A DNA stretch of 64,000 nt. Source: Pseudobacteriovorax antillogorgiicola. GTDB lineage: Bacteria; Bdellovibrionota_B; Oligoflexia; Oligoflexales; Oligoflexaceae. Positions within the stretch are counted from its first letter, which is position 1. Each line of letters starts with the position of its first letter. Position numbers and translations under genes: made by a program. The DNA lies in NCBI RefSeq assembly GCF_900177345.1, contig NZ_FWZT01000008.1, positions 1 through 64,000 on the forward strand, in the 5' to 3' direction. Under the pieces are notes generated by a model that ran no database searches, was not told where the DNA came from, and was given only the letters and a program-made list of their open reading frames with translations. Positions 52,233 to 60,464 of this stretch are shown here, in pieces.

Positions 52233-52672
52233 ATCACCTCGGTCATTCCTGTCTCGACTCCTACTTATATCCAACCATTTTCTGAATCTTACAAAACGAA
52301 GGAAAGGTCAAGAAATCCGCAAAGAAATCTGTGATTTTTATGGTTTTTGCGGGGAAATGGTTTCCTTGTTGGTATAAATTACAGCCACCTTGGCATCTTT
52401 ATTATAACAAGGGGGCCTTGACACTGATAAGATGCAAAGCGCGCCCAGTTGAATATTCGTAGCACTTAAATTCTAAAATTTCTAACATGGCTTTGATTGG
52501 AACTAGGCAAGAATGCAGCATTGGTGCCGCTATTGAAATGTTGCTATTATAGTTACAAGCCTAACAAAGCACGCGTTCGATCGTTTCTAAATGAAGCGAG
52601 ATACTTGGATAGCTTCCAAGTTGCGGAAACTGTGGTAATATGGATGTACTGATCAGAGAACGGAGGATCTGA
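52233..52672. other. divergent intergenic region between trkA and a receiver gene
   Basis: About 440 bases. It contains AT-rich stretches (52360-52410) and a TTGACA hexamer at about 52418 without a good -10 downstream. No gene is supported. It should hold divergent promoters for trkAH (minus) and for the receiver at 52673 (plus). No convincing operator is seen by eye. Confidence 0.35.
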
Positions 52673-53044
52673 ATGGCTAAAGTCTTAGTTGTTGATGATT
52701 CTGAGATGCAGCGCAACAACATTAGAGACATCATTGTCCAGCGTGGCCATGAAGTGATCACTGCAGCAAACGGACAAGAAGGTATCGAAAAGTATCAGGC
52801 GAACACGATCAATCTGGTTCTCGCTGACCACAACATGCCGATTCTAACTGGGTTAGAAATGTGTAAAGAGATCCACTCCATTGCTAATGGTAGTCCGCCA
52901 CCGATCATCATGATCACAACGGAAGTGGGTGATGAAGAAATTAAAGCCCAAGCCAAGCAATATGGGGTGAAAGCCTGGCTCGTAAAGCCTTACAAGAATG
53001 AAGCAATCGATCTGATTCTCAAGAAGCTACTTGCTAGCCAATAG
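52673..53044 (+). CDS. single-domain response regulator (CheY-like)
   Basis: The product is 123 residues and close to the consensus CheY fold: acidic Asp8-9, phospho-acceptor Asp52 (LVLADHNMP), Thr83 (MITTE) and Lys106 (LVKPYKN). The ribosome site is CGGAGG. No output domain is present. Its N-terminal and active-site residues are typical of PilG/CheY-type single receivers. Candidates for phosphatase control are the CheZ-like pair at 43126-44341, but they are separated by 8 kb. The gene is followed by a candidate terminator at 53056 and a convergent recombinase gene. Confidence 0.9.
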   Translation: MAKVLVVDDSEMQRNNIRDIIVQRGHEVITAANGQEGIEKYQANTINLVLADHNMPILTGLEMCKEIHSIANGSPPPIIMITTEVGDEEIKAQAKQYGVKAWLVKPYKNEAIDLILKKLLASQ

Positions 53045-53055
53045 TCCCGCAGCCT

Positions 53056-53083
53056 AAGCGCGAATCCCCTTCCGACCGCGCTT
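53056..53083. terminator. hairpin between convergent genes
   Basis: AAGCGCG (53056-53062) pairs with CGCGCTT (53077-53083), followed by TCTAGC. The loop is 14 bases. It separates the receiver gene from the convergent recombinase 2. Confidence 0.45.
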
Positions 53084-53114
53084 TCTAGCTATCCTGAAGT
53101 TCAAGAGCAAAGTT

Positions 53115-53729
53115 TTATGCCTCAATATCGGGCCCTTTGATCAGAGTTTGTACAGTGCCATTGCTTAAGCCAGTTTCCTCTGCGATTTCCTTATAAGATA
53201 GACCTGTAGAACGCAGTTTTCTGGCTCGGAGCTGCGCATCTTTTGTGAGCTTAGACGGGCGGCCAAGGCGAACTCCCCGTTTCTTCGCTGCATCGAGTCC
53301 AGACTTGACCCTCGCGACGATGGTTTCCCGTTCGATCTCTGCAATCTCTGAAAATGCTGCTAGCATGGTTCGGCGAAAAGGGTTTTCATGACCTAGGTTC
53401 AGGACGGGTTGGGTGACAGAGATGAAGGCGACCCCTGCCTGATCGAGGGTTAAAAGAGTTTGAATTGCATCGGTTGCATTACGACTCATCCGGTCCAGTC
53501 GATAGACGATGATCGTATCAATTTTTTGTTCGAAAGCTGTTTTTAAAAGCTTTTGATACCCAGGGCGATTATTGGTTTTACCCGAGATGCCCTGATCCTT
53601 GAAAACTTTAATAGACTTAGGCTGGCGTTCCGTTGGAAGGCTTTTGAGCCAGGTTTCGACTGCATTCTGTTGGCTAGCTAGATCCTGCTTATCGGTGGAT
53701 ACACGGTAGTATATCCCAATACTTTTCAT
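53115..53729 (-). CDS. serine recombinase (resolvase/invertase), copy 2
   Basis: The product is 204 residues. Catalytic Ser11 is in YYRVSTDKQ, the Arg motif is VYRLDRMSRN, the long helix ENPFRRTMLAAFSEIAEIER is identical to copy 1 except for one residue, and a C-terminal helix-turn-helix (LSYKEIAEETGLSNGTVQTL) follows. Identity with copy 1 is high in the catalytic half and lower in the HTH, so the two may recognise different DNA. Same orientation as copy 1, 8.2 kb apart, with ordinary genes between. AGGGA precedes the ATG. Confidence 0.9.
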   Translation of the reverse strand: MKSIGIYYRVSTDKQDLASQQNAVETWLKSLPTERQPKSIKVFKDQGISGKTNNRPGYQKLLKTAFEQKIDTIIVYRLDRMSRNATDAIQTLLTLDQAGVAFISVTQPVLNLGHENPFRRTMLAAFSEIAEIERETIVARVKSGLDAAKKRGVRLGRPSKLTKDAQLRARKLRSTGLSYKEIAEETGLSNGTVQTLIKGPDIEA

Positions 53730-53920
53730 GACTTATATCCCTAGAAATCCAAAAATAGACCATCAGCTTGTGGGATTACGAGCCGTCAGATGTCTTTCCA
53801 GCTCGTTAGATGGGTTTCATTATGATCCATTTGTCTGATTTCGTCTTGCATATTTTTTGGGAAACTTTGTCACTTTTGCAATTTTGGAGCGAATTCTTAT
53901 GCAACTAGACGAAGGGAGGA

Positions 53921-55198
53921 GTGATGAAGCTCATTCGGTGCTTGCTAGCTACCATGATCTTGCTAGGCAGTGTTAACGCTCAGGGCCAAACCGTCCGTGT
54001 TGATTGGATCGAAGTTGTTGGCTTAAGAAAAACTAGCGATCGAGTGATCCTACAGCTTCTCGAACTTGAAATCGGTGCGAGGGTTGACACTGTCGATATA
54101 GAGCGTGGGGTGAGGCGGATAAGAAACACGCGCTTATTCACGGATGTTCAGTACCGCCTTGAAGAGCGTGGCGATGAACGAGTTTTGATCGTTCATGCAA
54201 AGGATCGTTGGACGACAATTCCCATTGCTAAATTCAATTCTGGAGGTGGCGTTCAGCAGTTGATTCTTGGTGTTTACGACCCCAATATTGCTGGGTCGTA
54301 TCTAGAAGCAGGAGCGCAGTTGGAACGTCTCGAAGATATGAATTCGGGGGTGATATGGTTCAAGGCACCGCATCTGATGGGGAGTCGCTTTAGTCTTAAT
54401 CTTCAGCTCTGGAACACCAATCGGATGAGAACGTTCTATGATCAAAAATCTTCAGGTCCAGAAGAAATTGATGGCTATCTCCAAACTCGAAAACAATTGG
54501 TAATCATCTTATCCCATGAGGTTTCAGAGTATCTGTCGTGGACCGCGGGGGTCGAAAGGCATCAGGATTTTTTCTCGTTGGACTATGTTACTGATGAAGT
54601 TATCGTCGCGAGAGGCGCCGCACCACTGCCGCAGAATACTGATCTAGCGAAGTTCAGTCTTGGCCTCCAATTGGGCCGTATGGACTATGGGGAATATCTG
54701 GTAGATGGCCTGCAGGCAAACATAGATTCAAGCATATTCGAGGGAACTTCGAGTGATCGTAATAAGTTTGTTCAGATGGAACTTGGATTACACTATAGCA
54801 AGACAATTTCTGGCCAACATACCTTCGCGCAACGTTTCTTATGGGGTCGGACAGACGCTCAAGACCAGCAGTATCGCTTCTACTTGGGAGGTCTTGATCG
54901 TATTCGTGGTTTTGTAGACAATCGGTTTAGTAGTGATAACTTTTGGCTCAGCAATACTGAGTTCCGCTATCTGACGGCTCGATGGACTCATATTCTTCTC
55001 CAAGGAACGGTGTTTACTGATATTTTGAGTACCGCGGAGGGGGGCGAAGGTGATGGAGTAACTGCGGCAAGCGCAGGGTTTGGACTTCGCTTTATTGCAC
55101 CTCGTATTTATCGATTCGTCGGTCGTATCGATTACGCTGCGACCCTCCGCAAGACGGACGAACAGCATGTCAGCTTTGGTGTTCAGCAATTTTTTTAG
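53921..55198 (+). CDS. outer-membrane protein of the Omp85 family
   Basis: The product is 425 residues with a signal peptide (LIRCLLATMILLGSVNAQ, cleavage near NAQ-GQ). A single POTRA-like domain follows (about 25-95, VDWIEVVGLRKTSDRVI and ERGVRRIRNTRLFTDVQY). The rest is a beta-barrel with the L6 motif region GGLDRIRGFVDNRF, matching the VRGF/Y hallmark, and a C-terminal Phe-Phe typical of outer-membrane barrels recognised by BamA. Full BamA has five POTRA domains; the single one points to a smaller TamA/FhaC/lipid-transport type member. Ribosome site GGGAGG. The partner is unknown. Confidence 0.88.
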   Translation: MMKLIRCLLATMILLGSVNAQGQTVRVDWIEVVGLRKTSDRVILQLLELEIGARVDTVDIERGVRRIRNTRLFTDVQYRLEERGDERVLIVHAKDRWTTIPIAKFNSGGGVQQLILGVYDPNIAGSYLEAGAQLERLEDMNSGVIWFKAPHLMGSRFSLNLQLWNTNRMRTFYDQKSSGPEEIDGYLQTRKQLVIILSHEVSEYLSWTAGVERHQDFFSLDYVTDEVIVARGAAPLPQNTDLAKFSLGLQLGRMDYGEYLVDGLQANIDSSIFEGTSSDRNKFVQMELGLHYSKTISGQHTFAQRFLWGRTDAQDQQYRFYLGGLDRIRGFVDNRFSSDNFWLSNTEFRYLTARWTHILLQGTVFTDILSTAEGGEGDGVTAASAGFGLRFIAPRIYRFVGRIDYAATLRKTDEQHVSFGVQQFF

Positions 55199-55313
55199 CA
55201 TGAGTTGATGTTGCCTCTTTCTTAGCCACGGTTTGAATCCATCGTTGACAAGTGAAGATCAAATACACAAATATATGGTGATTTATTCATATGATAGTGA
55301 AGGAGAAGCATTC

Positions 55314-56447
55314 ATGGCGCGGACTCAGTCGATGACTCATGGATCTCAAGCAAACCTATGGCTACAATCGCGATCCTTTGACTTAATATTTGTTACAGGC
55401 GGTGCAATATTCACTCTGCTTGTAGCAGCACTTGCGTTTCAAACGCCGCGGCTGCTACCCATTTTCTTCTGGATGTGGATCGTATTATTTGAAGGTTCTC
55501 ATTTCTGGGCGACCTTGAGTCGAACTTACTTTGATCGTGACTTTCGGTCGAAGCATAAGCCGTTGTTGTGGGGTAGCATGTTGTTTTTCGCATTGCCATT
55601 AGCTTGTGTGATTGTTGATCAGTACCAGCAGCAAGTGTCTACCATGTTGCTTTACGGTTTCTTTATTTTTACCTGGTCCTTATTCCATAATTTACGTCAG
55701 CACTACGGATTTCTTAGTATCTATGGCCGCAAGGCCGGAGTCAGCGAGTTTGATCGGGATCGTCTGAAGCAGGTGCTCTATCTAGGTGTCGGTGCCTGCC
55801 AGGCCTACTTCTTACTTAATTTTAAGATGCCAGGTGTATTTAGCCTCAATGGCCTTCAAGATCCCAACTGGATGTTTCTTAGCTCAGTATTGCCATTGGT
55901 CTTGTTCGCCCTAGCTGTAATTTGGTTTGCTTTGCAGGTTTGGGAGCATCGTCATCGCTATGGTCCCAAGCTTTGGCCCTCGGCATACTATATTGGTATC
56001 TGCCTTGTTTTTTACGGAATCATGTTTTTCTATATTGCGCCCCAAGATCGTTTCGTGCAAAGCCTCGGTGGTGGCGAAACACTGATGCTGATAGCTATTA
56101 TGAACTCACTTTTCCACAATATTCAGTATCATGCTATCGTTTGGTACTACGGTCAGAAACGGTATCAAGATCCTCATGGCAGTGAAAAATTTGGCACCGC
56201 AAAGCTACTTAACGGTCAAACCCTTAATTATTTGGTCTTCGCCTTGCTCGCGGGAGCAATCTTTGGCACCATCACTTGGTTTGTAGGAGACTGGCCGGAT
56301 TGGAGTGGGTCTTGGGATCAAGTGGGCGCCCACTCCTGGGCCTACGTTGTTTTCTTTGGTATCATTGGCCATCATTTTTTTATGGATCAAAAGATTTGGC
56401 GACCTAGTAAGCAAAAGGATTTGAAGTCATATCTTAAAGTTCAGTAA
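55314..56447 (+). CDS. polytopic membrane protein with His clusters, unknown
   Basis: About 377 residues. The ATG at 55314 has AAGGAG eight bases upstream, while the open frame begins 27 codons earlier without a ribosome site. Eight or so hydrophobic segments are seen. Conserved-looking His motifs lie at membrane borders: SHFWATLSRTY, FHNLRQHYGF, FHNIQYHAIVWYY, GHHFFMDQKIW. HX4H and HH patterns recall membrane di-iron oxygenases or hydroxylases, but the exact HX3-4H/HX2-3HH spacing of fatty-acid hydroxylases is not met. The gene is followed after 13 bases by a PLP enzyme gene with a GGAGG site, so the two are likely an operon. Function unknown. Confidence 0.75.
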   Translation: MARTQSMTHGSQANLWLQSRSFDLIFVTGGAIFTLLVAALAFQTPRLLPIFFWMWIVLFEGSHFWATLSRTYFDRDFRSKHKPLLWGSMLFFALPLACVIVDQYQQQVSTMLLYGFFIFTWSLFHNLRQHYGFLSIYGRKAGVSEFDRDRLKQVLYLGVGACQAYFLLNFKMPGVFSLNGLQDPNWMFLSSVLPLVLFALAVIWFALQVWEHRHRYGPKLWPSAYYIGICLVFYGIMFFYIAPQDRFVQSLGGGETLMLIAIMNSLFHNIQYHAIVWYYGQKRYQDPHGSEKFGTAKLLNGQTLNYLVFALLAGAIFGTITWFVGDWPDWSGSWDQVGAHSWAYVVFFGIIGHHFFMDQKIWRPSKQKDLKSYLKVQ

Positions 56448-56460
56448 GGCAGGAGGGGCT

Positions 56461-57639
56461 GTGAACGAAATTAAGAGTGAGCCATTGAGTCTATCCACTC
56501 AAGCTGCACAGGCATTGGGCTGGGTAGAGCCTGGGTTTGGTGGCATTGTCCCTCCTATCTATATGGCATCGTCTTACGAGCGAGATGAGACAGGTCGCTA
56601 TCCGGGAAATCACTCTTATACTCGCGATCAGAACCCTAGCTTTGATCAGGCAGAAGCATTGTTAGCTAGCATGGAGGGTGGAAGTGCCTGTATGCTGTTT
56701 GCCTCTGGTATGGCTGCAGCTACTTCGATTTTCGAAGTCTTAGCTCCAAGTGCTCATGTGGTCATCCCAAAGAAGATGTATTTTGCGATTCGTATGTGGT
56801 TGCAACGTTTGGCTGCCAAGGGAAGGATTCGCCTCAGCCAAGTGGATCATCATGATCTCGAAGGATTGACCCAACTTATGGAGATTGATCCGTTTGATCT
56901 TATGTGGATCGAAACTCCAGCGAATCCTAGTTCTGAAATCATTGATATTAGAGCTTGGACAGAAGTTGCTCATCAAGGTGGGGCTAAGGTCGTTGCTGAT
57001 AACACTCTCGCGACTCCTGTGCTAACGCGACCTTTGGACTATGGAGTAGACCTGGTCATGCACTCTGCCTCGAAGCAGTTAAACGGTCATGGTGATGTTG
57101 TTGCAGGTGCTTTGGTCACAGCTAAGCAAGACAAATTTTGGGAAGACCTTCAATTCGAACGCGGATATCGAGGAGCTATTGTAAGCCCGACCGCTTCCTG
57201 GCTCTTGCTAAGGGGCATGCGAACCTTACATCTTCGGGTGCCTGCAAGTGCTGCCTCAGCCTTGCGTATTGCAAATTTTTTAGAAGCTCAATCTATGGTA
57301 GAGTCTGTTCTATACCCCGGCTTAGAAAGTCACCCTGAGCATTACTTGGCAAAACAACAAATGCAAGAGGGCTTTGGGTACGTTGTTACGTTCGCGCTAC
57401 GGGGAGGCGAGAAAGAAGCTCGGCATTTTATTTCAAACCTGAAGCTGTTTAAGAATGCTTCTAGCTTAGGTAGTGTTGAGAGTCAGGCTGAGTTGCGTGC
57501 CTTAACCGAAGGTGAGGCCTCTATTATCAAGTCAAACCTCATTCGGCTTTCAGTAGGAATAGAAAGTTGTGATGACCTGATCCATGATCTAGAGCGCGCA
57601 TTTTTTTCTTCATCAGATCGCTGTCATGGATCTAAGTAA
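56461..57639 (+). CDS. PLP-dependent trans-sulfuration family enzyme
   Basis: The product is 392 residues of the Cys/Met-metabolism PLP family (cystathionine gamma-synthase, beta-lyase, methionine gamma-lyase group). The PLP Lys is Lys205 in HSASKQLNGHGDVVAG, Asp180 (VVADNTLATPV) binds the pyridine nitrogen, and SYTRDQNPSFDQAEALLASM and LFASGMAAATS are family motifs. Substrate specificity within the family cannot be read from sequence. The start is GTG 56461 with GGAGG seven bases away. It follows the His-rich membrane protein gene by 13 bases. Confidence 0.9.
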   Translation: MNEIKSEPLSLSTQAAQALGWVEPGFGGIVPPIYMASSYERDETGRYPGNHSYTRDQNPSFDQAEALLASMEGGSACMLFASGMAAATSIFEVLAPSAHVVIPKKMYFAIRMWLQRLAAKGRIRLSQVDHHDLEGLTQLMEIDPFDLMWIETPANPSSEIIDIRAWTEVAHQGGAKVVADNTLATPVLTRPLDYGVDLVMHSASKQLNGHGDVVAGALVTAKQDKFWEDLQFERGYRGAIVSPTASWLLLRGMRTLHLRVPASAASALRIANFLEAQSMVESVLYPGLESHPEHYLAKQQMQEGFGYVVTFALRGGEKEARHFISNLKLFKNASSLGSVESQAELRALTEGEASIIKSNLIRLSVGIESCDDLIHDLERAFFSSSDRCHGSK

Positions 57640-57667
57640 GCAATAAAAACGACATATCTAGAAGTGT

Positions 57668-57702
57668 GAGGCGTCCGCAAGCGATGGCGGAATACTAGCC
57701 TC
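57668..57702 (+). terminator. composite hairpin after the PLP enzyme gene
   Basis: GAGGC (57668-57672) pairs with GCCTC (57698-57702), and inside it TCCGC (57674-57678) pairs with GCGGA (57687-57691). GTTTA follows. A plausible terminator, 28 bases past the stop codon. Confidence 0.4.
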
Positions 57703-57833
57703 GTTTAGGGCTCACTCATAAGTAGCTGGAACTCGGTTCTGGTTTTTCTTGGAACGTGCCTTGCTTCTGAAACTTTTGATTGTTGGAACGGATGCCCATA
57801 AGCTGATTTTTGATTTTGTAAAGGAACATGCCC

Positions 57834-58172
57834 ATGAGACAGCTTCTAATTCTCTTTGCTTTTTTCATGACTTCAAACCAGGTGATTGCCTTGGAGTGTC
57901 AAAAGGTTGGCAAAAACTATATTTGCGATCCTAATCTAAACGCTAATGCTATAAAGTGTACGGATTTGGAGGTTGCAGCCTGCTCAAGCTCGTTTGAGGC
58001 ACATGGTTTACAATGTCGCGTTGCTGATGACTCTACGGGAGAGTACTGCACAGATATATTCCTAGTTGAAGCTGGCGAATGCTCCTTGATCAAAACTCGT
58101 GAACGATGTGAGGATGCTCGCTCCCTTTACCGGGTCGACTGTCAGTGGCGGGCGGGGGTATGTGAAGGCTGA
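57834..58172 (+). CDS. small Cys-rich exported protein, unknown
   Basis: About 112 residues. The ATG at 57834 is preferred for spacing from AGGA (the ATG at 57828 is two codons upstream). A signal peptide (RQLLILFAFFMTSNQVIA) leads to a mature region of about 90 residues with ten cysteines (for example LECQKVGKNYICD, QCRVADDSTGEYC, CQWRAGVC). Five disulfides are likely. No family is recognised. It is convergent with the TPR gene at 58183, ten bases between. Confidence 0.65.
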   Translation: MRQLLILFAFFMTSNQVIALECQKVGKNYICDPNLNANAIKCTDLEVAACSSSFEAHGLQCRVADDSTGEYCTDIFLVEAGECSLIKTRERCEDARSLYRVDCQWRAGVCEG

Positions 58173-58182
58173 TCTCGACTGT

Positions 58183-59349
58183 TTAGGACGCTTGAAATAG
58201 CTTTGCTTCGCAAAGCTGCTTAAGATCCAAAGCCTTGGGGTTCTTGGGATCATATTTTAGAGTTGAGTCTGCATAGTGAAGGCAGGCCTTCCAATCCTCG
58301 GCCCGTTTGTAAGCGAGCGAGATATTGAGAAGGATCTTATATCGCTTGGATGCATCGATATGGCGATAGACCTTCTTGTATATAGCGATGGCTTCACGGT
58401 ACTTTCCCTCACGAGACAGCTGATTGGCTGTCTCGTTTAGCATTCGCATCTCTTCCAGAGTCGGTTTCTTGAGGCCGCCCAGTTTTCTTTTTAAGTCTTC
58501 AAAGTTGCGATAGTTGAGGACCGATGTTTTCAAGCTTTTGTCAACATTAGGCAGGCCTTTGAACTGAGACTTGCGTAAGGTTTTATCGTCGTTTGGGACT
58601 CCCTTGAACTTAGAGCGCTCTCGTTTTTTTTCTTCCTCTTCCTTAAGGTAGTTGACTTTACCTTGCTTGATTTTATTGAAGAGCTTGTAGTTTAGATAGT
58701 ACTCCATCGGGAGTTCGTCTTTCATGTCTTCGAACTCCTTGAGGAGTTCGATCACAGGAAAGTATTTTTGATGGGTAAGAAATAGGTTTTTTAAGATTTC
58801 AAAAGCAGTTCGACGATTGTTTTTCTTCATGTAGAGAACACCGCGCATATAGACGCTGTTCAAATCAGAAGAGATGGCTTCAATCTTTGATGGTTCAACC
58901 ACATAGACGCCGTTTAATATATCTTGCCAGATCGGGTAGAGTTCCTGCTCGGGCATATCGACGAGAGCCTCCTCATCGAACACCTCTTCTAAATGGGTTT
59001 TCAGATTTTCTTCACTGTAAAGATGAGTGTAGAGGAAGTGGTCTTTTAAAATGTTTTTCGCAGTACTGAGGTCATTATCGCGAATATAGACCTGATCGTG
59101 AAACGGAGCATAGGATTGATTGAGGCGAATCAACCTACGGCTGAGATCATCTTCGCTAATGTCAGTCATATTAAAATAAAGAATGATTTTAAGGATCACT
59201 TCTTTCTTGAATATATGATCATCGTATTGTCGATAAGACGATACCGAGGTGCTGGCTCGGCTATGTTTATCGAGAAACGATTGCATGGAGCTCTCGAACG
59301 CGGAGTCTTTCTCATCAGAAAGATTTAAAATTAGAATCGTACCTTCCAT
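58183..59349 (-). CDS. TPR protein with internal repeat, unknown
   Basis: The product is 388 residues, cytoplasmic, with no signal. The N-terminal part (1-150) is helical and acidic. Around residues 245-285 two copies of a 15-residue unit are present: KFKGVPNDDKTLRKS and QFKGLPNVDKSLKTS. A Lys/Glu-rich coiled-coil precedes them, and two TPR-like helix pairs close the C-terminus (YREAIAIYKKVYRHI, WKACLHYADSTLKYDPKNPKA). The duplicate unit could bind an acidic partner. The start is an ATG. No family assignment. Confidence 0.72.
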   Translation of the reverse strand: MEGTILILNLSDEKDSAFESSMQSFLDKHSRASTSVSSYRQYDDHIFKKEVILKIILYFNMTDISEDDLSRRLIRLNQSYAPFHDQVYIRDNDLSTAKNILKDHFLYTHLYSEENLKTHLEEVFDEEALVDMPEQELYPIWQDILNGVYVVEPSKIEAISSDLNSVYMRGVLYMKKNNRRTAFEILKNLFLTHQKYFPVIELLKEFEDMKDELPMEYYLNYKLFNKIKQGKVNYLKEEEEKKRERSKFKGVPNDDKTLRKSQFKGLPNVDKSLKTSVLNYRNFEDLKRKLGGLKKPTLEEMRMLNETANQLSREGKYREAIAIYKKVYRHIDASKRYKILLNISLAYKRAEDWKACLHYADSTLKYDPKNPKALDLKQLCEAKLFQAS

Positions 59350-59440
59350 TGTCTACCTCACGCAACTTCTATCGGTAGACCGGGAATTTTCCCAAGGAAG
59401 CTGTATTTATTCATATGGTTTCGATGTCTTAGGGCTTGAT

Positions 59441-59737
59441 CTAGGTCTTGAATTCTTTTTTCAACGCTTGCATCTCCTTTATTTTAGCATCAAGTAAGCC
59501 TTCTAAGGCTTGTCTGAAATAAACTTCAAGGTCCTGGTCTGAGCTCCCTGAGTTTGAAATGATGCGGTCGTACAGTGAGCGAGTATCTTCGCTGACACTC
59601 AAGGTAATCTTATGATCGCTGAGGTAGTCATCAATCAGGTCGCGAACGAGACCGCTGAGGTTTAACCCCTTTTGGTTCAATGCTTCATACTGGTCGTCGC
59701 GGACGAGAAGGCTGATTCGCTTGAGAGATTTATCCAA
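59441..59737 (-). CDS. ribbon-helix-helix DNA-binding protein
   Basis: The product is 98 residues. The N-terminus RISLLVRDDQYEALNQKG forms the beta-strand and helix A, and LSGLVRDLIDDYLSDH is helix B of an Arc/MetJ/CopG-like fold. The C-terminal half is acidic, possibly for oligomerisation. The start is TTG 59737 with AAAGG about nine bases upstream. Divergent from the PspC gene 59971, and the 16-base palindrome at 59868-59883 in the shared region is a natural operator candidate for an RHH dimer pair. Confidence 0.85.
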   Translation of the reverse strand: MDKSLKRISLLVRDDQYEALNQKGLNLSGLVRDLIDDYLSDHKITLSVSEDTRSLYDRIISNSGSSDQDLEVYFRQALEGLLDAKIKEMQALKKEFKT

Positions 59738-59867
59738 TGGCTAGGCCTTTCTTTTAGGTAGACTTCAGCTAGCCGTTTAACTAGCAATGATGATTGGGCA
59801 ATTAAAAGATTACACAGTTAAGCATCAATATACACAAAAACAACTAAACTTTTCAAGATGCATACCG

Positions 59868-59883
59868 ATACATATCTATGTAT
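59868..59883. promoter_or_regulatory. palindrome ATACAT-ATCT-ATGTAT, operator candidate
   Basis: A 6+4+6 inverted repeat lies just upstream of the -35 of the PspC gene promoter and 131 bases from the RHH start. Size and AT-richness resemble RHH operator sites. Binding is inference. Confidence 0.45.
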
Positions 59884-59890
59884 ACTGGTG

Positions 59891-59919
59891 TTGACATTTA
59901 AATTAATCTACAATATTAG
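59891..59919 (+). promoter_or_regulatory. sigma-70-type promoter of the tandem-PspC gene
   Basis: A perfect -35 TTGACA (59891-59896), 17-base spacer and -10 TATTAG (59914-59919) give a likely start near 59926, 45 bases before the ATG at 59971. The clearest promoter in the window. Confidence 0.75.
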
Positions 59920-59970
59920 TATATATGACAAACTTGATAATAACCAGATGATCTAAAAATAGGAAGAAAC

Positions 59971-60399
59971 ATGGAATATCAAACGATTACAGTAAGCCCC
60001 GAAATTGATAGGCATAAGTGGGTTCGGTCCTCAGATGGCATTTTAGCGGGTGTATCCGGCGGAATTGCGAAGTCATTTGGAATCGATCCCTGGATCGTCA
60101 GGCTTGTTTGGGCAGTAGCCTTTTTGGCCTTTGGAACTGGTTTGTTTGCATATGTTCTTTTGGCTGTCAGCTTGCCCAGGGAAGATCGGCTTGCGGAAGC
60201 CTATGAGGGGCGGCTTCTTGGGGTATGTGCTCGGGTAGCTTCACGGCTGAACCTCGAAGTTGGACTAGCTCGGTTCTTTGCGCTTCTTCTAGCAATCATG
60301 TCCTTCGGGGTGACTCTCGTTGGCTATCTCATCCTACACTTCGTTCTAGAAAATCAGAATTCATACCGAGGTAAAGTTACAAACTCATGGCAAAAGTAG
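59971..60399 (+). CDS. tandem PspC domain membrane protein
   Basis: The product is 142 residues with two successive PspC domains: the first (about 18-72) contains GILAGVSGGIAKSFGIDPW and IVRLVWAVAFLAFGTGLFAY, and the second (about 78-127) contains RLLGVCARVASRLNLEVG and the following membrane helix. Each contributes one hydrophobic helix. PspC proteins act in phage-shock or envelope-stress responses, but single-domain homologues occur without the pspA system, as here. Ribosome site GGAAGA. A strong promoter is upstream and a strong terminator downstream, so it is monocistronic. Confidence 0.88.
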   Translation: MEYQTITVSPEIDRHKWVRSSDGILAGVSGGIAKSFGIDPWIVRLVWAVAFLAFGTGLFAYVLLAVSLPREDRLAEAYEGRLLGVCARVASRLNLEVGLARFFALLLAIMSFGVTLVGYLILHFVLENQNSYRGKVTNSWQK

Positions 60400-60402
60400 G
60401 GT

Positions 60403-60430
60403 AAAAGGGAGACTTGGTCTCTCTTTTCTT
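60403..60430 (+). terminator. terminator of the PspC gene
   Basis: AAAAGGGAGAC (60403-60413) pairs with GTCTCTCTTTT (60417-60427) with one G-T pair, then CTT. It is a short-loop intrinsic terminator. Confidence 0.8.
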
Positions 60431-60464
60431 GGTTTCTGAAACAACTTGAGGCTGCGGTCAGTCA

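Noticed and set aside
52418-52445. TTGACA hexamer in the trkA-receiver intergenic region
   Set aside because: No acceptable -10 element at 16-18 bases, so not called as a promoter.
44352-53729. A mobile element bounded by the two serine recombinases
   Set aside because: The genes between are ordinary kinase, trk and phosphatase genes, no terminal repeats or target duplications are seen, and the copies are in the same orientation.
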